Assembly (NCBI RefSeq): GCF_963678635.1
Contig: NC_087067.1
Span: 19,960,596 to 20,024,595, forward strand
DNA from: Symsagittifera roscoffensis
Taxonomy: Eukaryota; Xenacoelomorpha; Acoela; Convolutidae
Direction of reading: 5' to 3'
Length of the DNA stretch: 64,000 nucleotides
The first letter of the stretch is position 1, and every line of letters starts with the position of its first letter. The translations under genes were made by a program, and so were the position numbers. Below are positions 10,310-23,290 of the stretch, piece by piece. The notes under the pieces were generated by a model. That model made no database searches. It was not told the DNA's origin and was given only the letters and a program-made list of their open reading frames with translations.

Positions 10310-11483
10310 TTATTTCGATAGGTTGTATGAATTCATGCGGGATAATGAAGAGTCTTGATTCTTCATCGTTGAAAGTCTTCGTGAAGGGACAGAATATATA
10401 TATTTGGGTAACTGGTTCGTAGTTGCGGAGGATACCGTGGAGGTTAGTATTTTTAATGCAATATGTAAAATTAAGAAAGAATGGTGACGTGTATTTCGAG
10501 TTAATAAACTGAAAACGATGGTGGGGTTGTCGTGATGGTGTGTGTAAATCAAAATGGTTTTGTATAAAACAATAGTATGTATATGTGCGCGTTTGTTTAG
10601 TGCGTATATTTTTGTTTCTCTCGATATTTTCATTAGTTTTAGTGAGTGGTAGATAAAGGGGGTTGGTATAGTTGTATTAAGCTGTCCAATGAAGTGCTGG
10701 CATTAAAACGTGCTCATCAACAAAATTTCGTGCTTCATTAGTTGTGGTAGAAGTATTTAAGGTATATTGTGGAAATGAGGGTAGGGTTATTTGAAGGTAA
10801 TTTTTTGTGTTTGAATGATCTGGGTGGTTGATATATTCTCTGGCTGTTCCGGGTTTGGTTGTGAATGGGTGATTTGGAAATTTTCGTTTAAAAGTGCGGT
10901 AAGCTCGGTTAGTGCTGGTAGGTGTTTCGGTGGATGTGGATGATTGAGCTAATGATGAAAGTGGTGTTGGTGTTTGTGGGTTTAATGATGTTACTGTTGA
11001 TGATAGTGTATGTATCGTATGAGTATGGGGGTGTGTTAATTGTTGTTGTAATGTAATAAAGTTGTCAAGTTCTTCGGAAATTTGAATGTTATCTAGGGAG
11101 TTATTTGGCGATCTATCGGAATTAAATGGAGAATATGTAGGGCGTACTTGGGAAGCGTAAGAAGGAGTGGAAAGAGATGGGAGTGGATGACTGGTTTGGA
11201 TGGGTCAAAAGGGGGGTTTTGAAAAAGCTGAAGAGTTGGTCTGGGTATGGGTAGAGGGAGATGGTTCAGAGTTTGCGAATTCGTCGGGATTTTCTACATC
11301 GGAGTTGTTAAATTGTGAGATGGTATAAAAAACTGAAATATCTGAGTTAGTATCAGAATTCATGCTTGATGGTATATTAATAAATGGAGAATCGAGCGGG
11401 TGGCGGGAAAGCAAAAAGTGGGATAATTGGGATTTGAGTTTGGAGGTTGGCTGGGTGGGAATTTGAGCGATGGAGGGATCCAA
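10310..11483 (-). pseudogene. Element A 3' ORF remnants, unrecognised
   Basis: Minus-strand open stretches at 10310-10633 (107 codons) and 11205-11483 (92 codons, Ser/Pro/Asn-rich). They lie between the envelope-like gene and the 3' tail and are interrupted by stops. No motif is recognised. They may be the decayed C-terminal tail of the envelope-like frame or separate small genes. Confidence 0.35.
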
Positions 11484-11678
11484 TTTGTCGGCTCATCGTG
11501 GGCTAAAAAAATGATTATTTTGAGACTGAAAAGTGGTGGTATGAGGTTGTTTGATAATTTGTTCATATGTATTATCATTTTGTGGATGATGTGTCATGTG
11601 TTGAATGGGGCTTTGTGTTGTATTTGGTCTGAAATTTGGATTATTTGTGATTGCTAGGTTTCGAAAATTTCGGGGAAC

Positions 11679-14106
11679 TTATGATAATGGATGGTTTTGT
11701 GGTAGGGTTGGTATCTGTGGTGCTGTAGGAGTTGTATCTACATTATTATGTTCTTCGTCATATGTGTTTGGTTTTGTGGATATTTTTGTATTGTATTCTG
11801 TTATTTGTGCATCTAGAAGTATTTTTTTGATTGATGATGAGAAAATTCCAAAAAATCCTGCAAATAGTATGCGTGCTACACTTGCTTGTCTATTTACTTG
11901 TGTGTGTATAGCGCATGTGTTATAGATTCCTTTTAAGAGTGAAAAAAAAAATCCTATAAAGTTAAACATAGCGTATAATATAGTTAATCTTTCTAAGATG
12001 TAATAGGGCCACCCTAGAAAGGCGAAACTTTCGTGTTTTAAGGTTAAAAAACTGAAAATATTTTCAGGTGAAATATCTTGTGGTAGGTAGTTTTCACCGT
12101 TTAAATATATGTGATCTTTAATATCCTTAAAATATCCGCTGTAGTCTTGTGTATAAATGTCTGCAAATCCTGCGGTTTCGGCAAGTTTTCTTAAATTTTT
12201 GTCGATTGATTGTCGTTGTATTGTGTCCATTTGTGTTAGTAATTCTTGAAATTGCTGTGTTCTAATAAGATGCTGTATATCGGATTTAGAATATATTCCA
12301 ATTGATTGTAAATCGATATTTGGGTTACGAGCGATAGCTCGGATACTTTCTGGTGAAAACTTTTTTAGTGGTTGCATTAATGTAGGATACGGAGTAAGTA
12401 GGTAGCATTTATCTTCGTCAGGGTTTAATTGTACGACATTGTGGCTTTTTTTTTATCCACATGGGATTGCTACATCCCAAAAATATGTTCGTTTTGAAAG
12501 TGTATCGACAAAGTATACTTTATTTTTGTAGAATATGGGGATTCTTTTATAAAAACGTTTATCGTCAAAAACATATAATGGTGATGTTTTTTTGGTGCAA
12601 GTATCACAACCATAAAGTGTTTCCTTCGTAATCAAGAAATTTTGATCTATTTCCTGATAATAAATATCCTGCGTAGGGTATTTTTAATACTGCTAATGCG
12701 AGTGATTGTAAGATTTGTGTTCTTTCTAATTCGCATAGTTAATGAAGTGTTTCTAATTGAGAAGGTGACATTTCTTGGAAAATTCTACAAATTGTGTAGT
12801 CTAATTTCATATCTAAGTGAATATCATAATGTATATTACCAAAGTAGGTGCTATTCATTAGTGATAATTCTTGTAAACGTGTGCTTTTACTATCGTATGG
12901 TGTTAGCTTTCCACCAGGGTTACCTGTGCTTTTATAGAGGTTCAATGGGACGTATGATGTGCCTTCGTTAGTAGGATGACTTGTTGCGTAAGGGTCAAAT
13001 TTTATTTTTCCAGTGGTCATGTCGAACCCTTTTTCGTATTCGACAAGTATTTCAGAGTATTGTGTTTTATAAAGTGGATTTCGTTATTTACATGCAAATT
13101 CTGTTTCGTGATAGATTTGAAAACGTGTCAATTTATTTTTATGAATGTTTTTGAAATCAGTGCTTTGTTTGCGAGACGGGTTCACTTGCTCGTATGGAAT
13201 TGATTCAATAAAATAATTTTCCTGAAATTTTATCATTCGAGCGTGTATTTTTGCTACTTGAAATGTTGTGCATGTATCTTCGGGAAACCAAACAATTGTT
13301 GCTTGGGTTCTTGTTGTAGGGTCACAATAGCCTTGATAATTTTTGTAAGGCAATCTAATTCCTTGATAGATTATGGTGTTATCAGTTAAATCTCGTGTGA
13401 GTTGTATTTTTTCAAGTTGTATTTTCCCATCAAAAAACATTATTTCTTGATATCGTTTATTTTTTGTGTCTGCTTTGCAGTTTGAGGGATTATTTATTCC
13501 AGTTTGTGGTATCCAGTGTTTATCGTGTATATCATAGATTAATCGTCCGTGTGCGCCATTATATGGGTATTTTTCGACTAATTGAACATGTCCTTGGTAT
13601 CGTTCAAATTCTACTTGATGTACAGAACCGGCAAAGACTTGAAAATTTACTATTTTTCTGTCTGTGTTATTATTTCTTGTTAGATTTAGTCTTAGTAATT
13701 AATTTTTACAATGGTCGGGGTTTAGATGTAAAAGTCTTTCTACGTTACTCTGATAAAATGATTCGTGATCAAGTCGGTTTTTGTTTCCGTTGGAACCTTG
13801 TGAACAATGTACTTTCTTTTCGGAAAATGTTGCTGTAAACTCATATCCTGTGACTTTTGTTGCTCGGGCTTTTGAATACAATGTTGCTATTAACTTTTTA
13901 GTTTCTACAGCTTGTGGTTCTGTTTCTTCGCATTGTGTTACTTGATTTATTGCATACTTGTGTAGTGTTTTCTGTTCGTTTTCTTCGCAATCATAGTGTG
14001 TTACTAATAAATCCTGAGGACCTGTGCGAGGAGATGGATTTGTGTTTTGGTCGGAAAATATTAGAAAAAGGATGTGTTGAAATTTTAATTTTTTCAGAAT
14101 ATACAT
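11679..14106 (-). pseudogene. env: Element A envelope-like gene, frame-broken
   Basis: A run of minus-strand frames (13699-14106, 13084-13440, 12739-13020, 12453-12635, 11679-12377) sits where errantiviruses carry env, 3' of integrase. The parts have spaced cysteines upstream and, in the last 232-codon frame, strongly hydrophobic stretches at about residues 121-150 and 167-181 followed by a hydrophilic, Pro/Thr-rich tail: an ectodomain, anchor and cytoplasmic tail layout. Cys spacing in the upstream part vaguely recalls glycoproteins of chuvirus/mononegavirus type captured by some animal LTR elements; this is an impression, not an alignment. The reading frame is interrupted at least four times, so no full-length product is expected. 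Confidence 0.55.
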
Positions 14107-14325
14107 GTGTATGATAATCCGGAGTATGGGTTATAAAATGTTATGTATCCAATTGTGTTTTTTGTATATCTATCATATTTATTTATTACTTCAGTTGTTA
14201 TAAATGGAAAGGGGTAGTGATTGAGCTGTTATGTTTGGCGGACTTAAGGGAAAAGGGTGTTGAACAATATTTTTAAGTCTGATTGTGATTTCAAATTTCA
14301 ATTGGAGACTGTTTTGTTGAAGTAT

Positions 14326-14559
14326 TTAAATTTTATGTTCTCGGATATCGTCGTGGATATCTTGTCTATTTTGTAATCTATTAAGTGCCCAGCTATGAAG
14401 TCGGTTACTTTCTTGATGTTGTCCAAATAGTGGGGGAGGTGCTACGAAAGTGTTCCAATCTAATCGTAAAGGGATATTTGACGATGATTGTTCTCGATAT
14501 CTAGCGTCGAGGTTGTTTGGGAAATTTAAAGGAAAAAGTGTCGGATAGATTTGACTCAA
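14326..14559 (-). pseudogene. Element A ORF fragment between int and env
   Basis: 77 codons starting MSQIYPTLFPLNFPNN, hydrophilic and Arg/Gln-rich toward the end. It could be the 5' part of the envelope-like gene in another frame or a remnant of a separate ORF. No domain is recognised. Confidence 0.3.
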
Positions 14560-15415
14560 TGATAGTGTTGACGGGAGTGATAGTGTTTCTGGTAATGATG
14601 ATAGCGTTGTATCAGAAAAAATATATATTGGTTCATTTACTATGTTCGGTTCACCTTGTGTATATGAGTGTGTTGTCCAATATGGTGGTCTTTCTGTGGT
14701 ATCTGGGGAATTTAAAGGGTTTTCTCGGATTTGTTGTGATGTGGGAGTTGAACCTAGATAGTCTTAGGGTATATTTGAGGTGCTATGTTGTGAAAGAAGT
14801 GTGAGTTTCTGGTAGTGTACTGCTTGAAATTTCTGAAGTAGTTGGTGTTGGTGATTGGGGTATATCAAAATGATTGGGTTTTAAAATTTCTATTTCTTCG
14901 CGGATGTATAATTTGTCTATTTACTTCAACTGTATTTTGATTTTGACTAATATGTCTTATTCTATTTAAATCTTGTGGTAATGTGGGGTACAAATTATAT
15001 GTTGGTTCACTTAGGGATGCTTGTCGCTGAACCGGTTCTAGTGGTTCAGATAAACGAGCGTGTCGTTCCTCAAAAGTGTAAGGGTTATCTTGTAAAGAAA
15101 TTTGTGTAGATGTTTGGGGGTTTTGGGTAGTTGTAGGTACGACTGGGTTTTCTTGGGAAGATGTCGGTGAAGACTGTTTTAGTGGTGGTTGGTTAGCATT
15201 TTCGGAAATGTGAACGATTAATCTGTTTCTTAGTGGGAAGATTTATGTTTATTGTAATATTCTTCGATGAAAAGAATTAAAAAGATTGTTGCTAAGGCGA
15301 ATTTGACTATTGCCTTTTTTACACATTTGCACATTGTCATAATAAGGGATGATAAAAATGTGATGAAAATTACGAATAGTAAAAAAAACATCTGCTCTAC
15401 TAAAAATTGTTCGTA

Positions 15416-15661
15416 TCAGTTAAACAGACTTTGACTTATCGTACCTGTGAGCGCGGTCAGTGATTTGGTAAAGTTGAAGATATATTTCAAGTAGGGAGTA
15501 GAAAATTTAAAAAAAATATTGCAAAAAATTATTAAAAGGATTATTAGGGCTTCAAAAGTTTCAATGAAAAATATTAGCAAAAGTTTAAATAGAATGAAAA
15601 ATTTTATGAAAAGGTTTATGATTATATTTTTTAAAGTATCGACTGTTAAAGAGAGAAACAT
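15416..15661 (-). CDS. Small multi-hydrophobic ORF in element A
   Basis: 81 codons, almost entirely Phe/Leu/Ile, with room for two or three membrane spans. It lies between integrase and the envelope-like region and is absent from element B. AT-rich DNA often gives hydrophobic chance ORFs, so function is not assured. If real, it would be a viroporin-sized membrane protein or a leader of the envelope-like gene. Confidence 0.3.
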   Translation of the reverse strand: MFLSLTVDTLKNIIINLFIKFFILFKLLLIFFIETFEALIILLIIFCNIFFKFSTPYLKYIFNFTKSLTALTGTISQSLFN

Positions 15662-16667
15662 TTAAGAAATGATTCGTTCGTCGAATATTTTTTGAATTTC
15701 TGGGGCGAAATTCAAGTGTGGTCGGATTATTTATTGATTTTTTGACAAATGGGTTGAGTTTTGTTAAAAATTGTTGGAGGCTTATTTTGTGATGCTCGGG
15801 AGGTCTTCTTTGCTTTGTTTTTATTTGTTGGGTAATCTGGGGTATTTTTGAAATATTTGTTCTTTAGGCCAAAAGATTATGGTCCTTTTTTACTTTAGGC
15901 TAATTTGCCATTTTTGGTTGGAGGGTTTTTGAGGTCCAAGTTGGGAAAATATTGTTGATCTTTGTATTATTTGATAGGGGAGGGTTGTAATATTATCGTG
16001 GTGTTTATTTTAGTAGTCAAATTTCAGCAAGTTGCATATTTTGACCTGGAGGTTGTAAAGGTATAGTTATAGATATGCCTGGAGATTAATATCTATCGGC
16101 TAGTAGGTTTGTGTTAGAGATATTGAAGGTGACGGATTTGAGTGAATCCTATTGGCTGAATTTGAACTAGAATTGTTGCGTATGTTCAGCATGTTATCTT
16201 GAAAATGGGAAAGTTCAAAATGATTTAGAGGTGTACGAATGATTGACTTTAAAATTAAAGTTGTTTTTGGAATTCAACTTTCTTTAATATTTTAGATTGT
16301 GGGATGAATGTTTTGTAGTTTTTACGTGGTTGATTTCTAAGTCGTGATAATTTTCTGTGTTCTGATTTTTCTATTTGATCTTGTGGTAAGATTTTGTCTA
16401 TCTTCCTGTTTTTTCTTTCTTTTTGAGATATTTTTGGGTCTGGTGTTTTTATATTTTTATGAGTTGTGTTTTGTTTTTGATTTTGTTTATGATGAGTGCC
16501 GTCATGTACATTTGCTTCTTGTTCTGTATATGTTTTGTTCTGAATAACTTTTAAACCTGTGAAAGAATATAATTTAGTTAATTCGCGTAATGCGTATTCT
16601 TTTGGGTAGTAAGGTAATAAATTGTTACTATGTTGAACAATTTCTTTTTAGTTGAATCTGTGAGTTT

Positions 16668-17646
16668 TTATGTTACTTCAGTGGGTTTGGCAATTATTTG
16701 GTATTGTCCTTTTCGAAGTGGTTGTAGTTTTTTGGAGATTCCTTTTTGTGTATGAAAATTAGGTATTAAAACAAATGTTCCAGTTTTTAAATCTGTGGCT
16801 GGCATAAAACGTAGGTTAATTTGGCTGTTAATGTTTTGCCTTTGTAACAATTTCTTTGTTACTTTTTGATAGATTTCCTTGTGCTTTTTATCTCTATTTA
16901 AAATCCATTCGGTATGTGTGCCGGAGGCTAATTTGAGAATTTGTGGGTGATGAAAATGGTCTTCATCATGTGTGTGTAATGGTAGATTATAGCATATTGA
17001 ATCTTTATTTGGTTTGCAGTGACCTTGTGCGTTTTTGTGAGCATTTGCTGTGAACATAATTGGTTTTTGATTAAAAACCAATTCATATGGTGACATTCCT
17101 AAAGTTGTCGTTATTTGTGAATTGTATGATAGGGGAAATAATTTTACATCTGCTGAGCATTCTGTGTATCGTGTATCATTTCCATTAATGATACATCTAA
17201 GATATTCTTGTAATGAACGGTTCATACCTTCGACTAACCCGTTTGTCCAAGATGCATGAGATTTACGTGGTTTATGTTCAATGTTGTATGAATAGCATAG
17301 TGTGATTATTTCATTATTAATAAATTCTGTACCGTTGTCTGTAACTGAGGATTTCGGGTAATCTGAATTTAGCTATCCAGTGTTCGTAAAGTGTTGTGTA
17401 AGCATAATAAGCATTACAATGTGGTACTGGGTTGAGTGCTACAAAGTGCGTGAATGCATCAACAATGACCATAAGGTAAGAATTTCCTTCAGAGGATGTT
17501 GAAATTGGTCCTTTTAGGTCGAATGAAATTCTATGGTTAAAATATAAACTTTGTCCTTTAAAATCTTGTTTACGTGCTATTTGTTTTTGATTTGGATAAG
17601 GTTTGTTCAATTGACATTTTATACAATCATTGCATAATACTTTCAT
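16668..17646 (-). pseudogene. int: Element A integrase (retroviral/Gypsy type), frameshifted
   Basis: Frame 17317-17646 gives the N-terminal zinc region end (CNDCIKCQ) and the first catalytic Asp in ISFDLKGPIS, followed by YLMVIVDAFTHF. The second catalytic Asp region (TDNGTEF) is present at about 17322-17342 but in another frame: a frameshift lies just before it. The catalytic Glu is in GLVEGMNR (about 17218-17245), immediately upstream of the 185-codon frame 16668-17225, which carries the C-terminal part with MSPYELVFNQKP. A DDE integrase of Ty3/Gypsy type, inactive here because of the frame break. Confidence 0.8.
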
Positions 17647-18403
17647 CCAAATTGGGGCATCTGGAAAATAAAAATTTTGTGTGAAGTTCGAGTATGTCTT
17701 TTCTGATCATGAGTGTCTTATTGTATTTTGTGTATGGGAGATGTTAAATGCTATCAGTATCGTATTCAAGGGGAGACAGGGAACTTTGGAATCATCTAAT
17801 TGGTATTCTAAAAGATCTGTATTTTCAATGATTGTTGTGTATTTAAATATCGGAGGATTATTTTGTTTCCTAAAATTGTGTTATCAGCTTTTGCTGGTTT
17901 TGATTTATATTTGTGCCATGATTTGAGTTGTCTAACTACTGGGTCAAAATTTTGGTATTGTTTTAAAAGTTCTAGTGTAATTTTTTCTATTTGTGGGAGG
18001 AAAACACTACCAATTTCTAGTTTTGATAGGGGAATTGTATCAAGTGGGTCATGGAGGTTAAAAACTTGATTTATTGTGTATTTTGAATTATTTGTTTGTG
18101 GTCCTGATAAATATATTTAATCGGTCAAATTTTCTTTTTCAATTAATGGAAAAAGGTCTTTCTTGTGCGGTTGTTGTTTTATTTTCTTTTGTTGAGCATT
18201 ATTTTTTATCCATTGTGAGTATGGAATTGGTTTAAAGGTAGATGTACCTAATAAATCAACTTCATAGTGATTGTTTTGGCAATCTAGGTAGAGTGGAAAA
18301 TGTTGTAGATTATTTTTTGTGATTGATCAATGTCAGTTTTTACTGCGTATTTGCATTCTAATCGGGGTGATGTTTTATTTTTTGCGAGATAGAATTAGAT
18401 ATT

Positions 18404-18859
18404 TTGTGGTATTTCAACCGTAGTTTTTTGTGTAATTTCTACTTAATGTATCTGGTAATGCAAGGTTTTTTCCTGCTGTCCAAAGTATATGTAAGTTTGG
18501 GAATTTCATTGAAATCAGTTGAAATCTATAAACTCTATGATTGGGGATTTGATTTTTGTGTGAAAAGAAATAAAATTGGTTTATGATCTGTAAATAAAAC
18601 TGTTGGGTGTTTTGATCCAAGTATCAGAAATTCGTATTCTGTAAGTGTGTATATTATAGCTGTACATTCTTTCATTAGAGTAGAGAATCGTAGCTCGGCT
18701 TGTGTGAATAATCGTGAATTTGCTGATATAAGATTCATTTTTTTTTGTTCCAATATGTGATTGTAATAATGCTGCGCCGATGCCAAAATTTGAAGCATCG
18801 CACATTGCATAGAATGGTTGGTTTGGATTTGGAATTGTGTTTGAAATTTGTTCTGTCAA
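18404..18859 (-). pseudogene. Element A RNase H domain, broken
   Basis: Overlapping frames 18581-18859, 18535-18810 and 18414-18620 carry successive pieces of RNase H: PFYAMCDASNFGIGAALLQ (first catalytic Asp), the ECTAIIY-type segment with catalytic Glu, and TVLFTDHKP (third Asp). Each piece is in a different frame, so at least two frameshifts separate them. The domain follows RT directly, as expected for Gypsy pol. Confidence 0.75.
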
Positions 18860-19018
18860 AAAATTTTTAATTTCTTCAAATCGTGTTTGATGTTCAGTGG
18901 TCCATTAAAAATTATTTTGTTAACTGAGGATGTTATAGAAAGGTCTTAAGTATAATTGCATTTTGTAAACATATTTATTTAAGAAATTCAACATTCCAAG
19001 GAATTCTTGGATTTTTTT

Positions 19019-19858
19019 TTAATTGTAGGTGGTTGAAGTTTTTTTTAACGGGGTGATAGTGTTTTGTTCATTATTATGTTCTAAAAATTTAACGCGTGTT
19101 AAGAAAAAATGTGATTTATCGGGGGCTGCTTTCAGATTTTCGTTCTGAATTATTTTGTGATATTTTTCTAAAACTGTAAACATTTCGTCTTTAGTTTGTG
19201 ATTGCATAAAAACATCATCTAAATATGTGATTGCATTTTTCTTGAGTATTAGTGGTCTAACAATTTTACTCATGAATGCTGAAAAAGCTGTTGGTCCTAT
19301 GGATATTCCATAGAATAATCGATTAAATTCGTATTGTTGATTTCCAATAACAAATTGTGTTAATCGTCGTGATTGTTCATCTAGTGGCATTTGATTGTAA
19401 GCACTATTCATATCTGCGGTTGTGAAGTACTTGCCATTTATCTTTGTTAAGATAACTTGTATTCATTCAATGGGCCAATTACATTTTGATTCGTCAATTA
19501 GTGAAATGAGATATCTAGCGTCTAAAACTATTTTTAGTGATTCTTCTTTTGCTAGAATGATAACAGGGTTGATGAGGGTATTACTTTTCCGTTGTTCTTC
19601 TTTATTTACTGGTGATAAAATTTTGTATTGTTCTAAAATATCAAGTAATCTTTTTACCTTGTCGTATAAATGAATCGGTACTTTACTTGCTCTTTGTTTT
19701 TTGAAAACTGCGTCAGGTTTTAATAGAAGGTGTAGTGATGAACTAATTTTTCCAACGTCAAATTTTGATGTTGCGTAGACTGTTGAACATTTTATCAGTT
19801 GCTTAGCTAATTTGTCAAATTCATTTTGCGTTATTTGTGAATAATGAAAATTGAACAT
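19019..19858 (-). pseudogene. Element A reverse transcriptase, broken
   Basis: Frame 19463-19858 holds the N-terminal RT blocks (a PIHLYDKVKRLLD region and NPVIILAKEESLKIVLDAR). Frame 19019-19411 continues with MNSAYNQMPLDEQSRRLTQF and the active-site YLDD in AITYLDDVFMQ, followed by the primer-grip side. A break near 19412-19462 separates them. The motifs match Ty3/Gypsy RTs; the gene is not continuous. Confidence 0.82.
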
Positions 19859-20235
19859 TGTTAAAATTTTTGTTGTTCTTTTGTATAATTTGTTTTATTA
19901 AATGTTGGTTTAAAATATGGTGTTTTTGTGAGTTAATCTGTATTTCTTTTTTAATTACTTATTATATTGTTTATGGATAGTTCTTCGTCAAGAATTGTTG
20001 ATTGACAAATATCTAATAGTTGTAATATATTAATTACTCGATTGGCTACTTCATTTATAGGTGAAGTTGTAGCATTTGTTTCACAATATCCTAAAAGTCC
20101 CAATGGTAATGTTATTTGATATGGTGTATTATTTTACACGTGTAGTGAAATAATATTGGAATTTGTGTTTTTCTTGTATTTTATGGATGAGATTGTGATT
20201 GTGAAAAAATTGTGAATGGGTTTAAATTTGAAATC

Positions 20236-21075
20236 TCACATAAAAACTTGTTGTTTCTTTTGACTTTTGTCATACTGATGAACTTGTTTTATTGAAAAGT
20301 TATATACGTTTCCTGATAGTGGTTTCAGGTGTTTCCGTTCTTGATTATAAATGGGGTAAAATTTTGAGAAAAATGGTGGTTGTTTGTTTAATTTTTGAAA
20401 GGATGTTAAGGCTGTGTTTTTCGATTTTGTATATTTATCTTTGATATGAGTTTTACTATTTAAGATGTTTATTGTTGGTGTATTTTTAGTTATAAACGGT
20501 ATGCCAATGATATTGTGCTTAATATCAGTAATATGAAATGTTTGTTTGAATGGTTTGTTCAAATTCTTGTTTTGTTCCATTGTTCTTGTGGGAACAAGGA
20601 ATAGTTGGGTTTTTCCATAATTTACTAATGTTGATCCTTGTGCTGTTGCTAATTTACTAGATGTTTCAAGAGGTGTTAAATTCGGTTGTAGTGTTTTGAT
20701 TTCATTTCATGTGGGAATGCTAATGATATTTGATTCTGCTCCTGAGTCGATTAAAAAATCAATTTCAAGATCTGGTGGTTGAAATTCTTTACTTCTTGGA
20801 CTCTCTAAGAGAAATGAAATTGTCCAAATTTTTTCTCTCGGTTGTTCTTTTTGTATGTTTTGATAAATATGCTTTGTGTTTGAGCATTGTACTTCGTCTT
20901 TTTTATCAGGTTTAATTACAGTGTCAATTTCGTTTACTTCTTGTGTAATTCGTGTATTTTTAATAATGGGTCTAGTGCAATAATTAAGAAGAAGTTCCAC
21001 TTGATTTTCGTATATGTGTGAACTAAAGGGTTGTTCATATATGATAGGTTCATAGTCTTTTTCGACTGTTATCAT
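20236..21075 (-). pseudogene. Element A aspartic protease region, broken
   Basis: The frame at 20707-21075 ends in EIDFLIDSGAESNIIS, the DSG(A) catalytic motif of retroviral-type proteases. The frame at 20236-20580 carries the C-terminal half with HNIIGIPFI, equivalent to the conserved ILG-type strand. A break at about 20581-20706 divides the domain. The next segment toward RT is Lys/Gln-rich with no recognised motif. Confidence 0.72.
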
Positions 21076-21189
21076 GTCTACTGAGATGGTATTATCTGTA
21101 TCACTTTCAGTATCTGTTGATTCACAATTAATGCGGTTTAATTGTAGTTCGGTACTTTCTGTGTTATCAATACCAGGGGGATTTGAAGT

Positions 21190-23290
21190 TGTTTCTTCAG
21201 TTGTTTATTTCTGATTATTTGTCGCTGATGTTTCGGTGTGTTACTTCTATATTTGTGTTGAGAATCAGGGTAACGATTGTTGTTTCGATAAGGGGATTGA
21301 GAATAATTTGTTTGATTGCTATAGTTGGGATTCCTACTTTGTGAGTTGTTTCTTGACCTATTGTAGTAATTGTTTCTGTTTCCTTGATAATTAGATCTGT
21401 TGTAAGAATTGTTTCTTGATCTGTTGTTTTGATAACGTTGGTTTCTGTTATTTGAATAACTTTTATTCCTTTTGTTTGAATAGTTTCTATTTCTGCTGTA
21501 TGATGAATTTCGTGATCTATCGTTTGAATAGTGTATATTCCTAGAATTTGAATGGGAACTGGTATCAGAAATTTCTCTTCTGTTTGAATTTGATCGTGAA
21601 TAGTTGTTTCTATACTGGTTATTTTGGCTATTCGATCGACTATATCTATTTTATGAGAAATTTCGTGAATTTCTTTGTTCTGCTGATCTACCTCTATATT
21701 TAGAGTTATAGGGTGATTAGTTTCTTGAGTAATTTGAATTATTTGGTAGTGGTTTACAAGAGCTGTTATTCCTATGTATATTTTTGTTTGGTAAATTTTG
21801 ATCTTTTTTTATGTATTGGTAAAATGATTTGTTTGTATCTTTGTGTTTTTGTGGTTTATTCTGATTGTCTTGTTGTTTTTGTCTACATTCGGCAATACTG
21901 TTTCCGTGTCTTCGACAATAATTACACCATTTCCTGAAAGATGGTTTTCCTTTGAAAATTGGATTTTTCTCATATATGTTTAAAATTTTGGTGATTTTTT
22001 CAGTTAGGTCTACATCTGAATCGTGTATGTTGTTTATTTGTGTAGTATTTGTTTCAATTTGATTAACATACTGTAGTTTTAGATTTTCTGTTTCTTCAAG
22101 TTTCATTGTGATTTCTGCGTATTCTAATTTATCAACTAGTTTTCTGAAATTTAAATCTGGTTCTCGAATTGATGAGGGGTGTGATGCTCTTTTTTTGATA
22201 GCAATTTTCCTTAGTTGAGGTGTTAAGGTCATCATTAAAATTTCTGTCATTTTTGTGTTTTTGTAATCATGTGTATTGAGTGAATATGCTTTTCAAACTA
22301 GTGTTACAATTCGAACTGCTAATTGTTTAATTGTTTCATTTGATAATCTGCGAATTTTGTTGCATAAAACTCTTTGATGTTGTTTGTTTCTTTCAGAGTC
22401 AAACATTTTTGAAAATTCTTGTGTGAACCTTTTCCAATCTCATTTTTTGTCTATAGGTAGTCCTGAAAACCATTTTTGGGCTGCGCCATCTAGTGTTGAT
22501 TGTAATAACGCTGTGCATCTATGTATCCAATTTTGATGGAGTGGCGTATTAAATGGTTCGGGTCCTATATTCAAAATTAAATTTGCTGTGACTGCATCTA
22601 GGTAATCTTCTACTGAGTATTCAGGGTGTGTTCCTGTGAATACCATTAATGGTTTATTGATTGTTATTGACGATCCTCTTATTAAATATGGATTCATCGT
22701 CATTTGGAGTGACTCTGCGGCGTTTGGTATTTGGGAGAAATTCCTAAGTTGATTTTATGTTATTTCTTGTTGTTGTATGTAATATGGTAGCGGTATTTTA
22801 TTTTGCATTTGAGTTGGTTGGTAAGAATGCATAGTCATTGGGTTTTGTGATTGTATAGGTTGAAAAAATTGTGCGTTAATTGAGTTTTGTATATGCATTG
22901 GTTGTTGATTCTTCATATCTGCTGGATTTTGTGGGTAAATCTTTATTTTTTGGAATGGTTGAGATTGTCGCGGTCTTTGTGTACAATATTCTTGTGTATA
23001 TGGTGCAAAAATGTCTGGTTGATGATAATCATCATCATCAGATGATAAGTAATTTGTGTAATAAGGTGTTTGCTGTTTAATCCTATTTTTTTGAAAAAAT
23101 GGGTAGTTTTCACTATAATCCTGTGGAGGGTGTGGATTATCTTGGAAATTTACTGAATTGGTCGATGTATTTGGAAAATTCCAATAATGAGAACATACGT
23201 GATTTAGAATTTGCATTTTTTTTTGAGGGGATTGTTTTGTTTTTGACTGATTCACATAATTATAGTTGTGTTCTGCAAAACTGTTTCTTG
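21190..23290 (-). pseudogene. gag: Element A gag region with zinc knuckle and RN-rich tail
   Basis: The frames 22755-23255 (Pro/Gln/Asn-rich), 22440-22703 (LQSTLDGAAQKWFSGLP, typical capsid C-terminal wording) and 21717-22250 make a Gag interrupted at least twice. The last ends in a nucleocapsid knuckle, WCNYCRRHGNSIAECRQ, where the usual CCHC histidine position is Asn. Downstream, about 21190-21700 in minus sense encodes a repetitive Arg/Asn/Ser/Tyr stretch (RSRNNSYNRSNYQGNRNNYY style), a likely RNA-binding tail. Confidence 0.7.

Noticed and set aside
10941-11925. Plus-strand ORFs at 11427-11657 and 11605-11925
   Set aside because: Antisense to the element A envelope-like region, whose minus-strand frames show hydrophobic anchors and element order.
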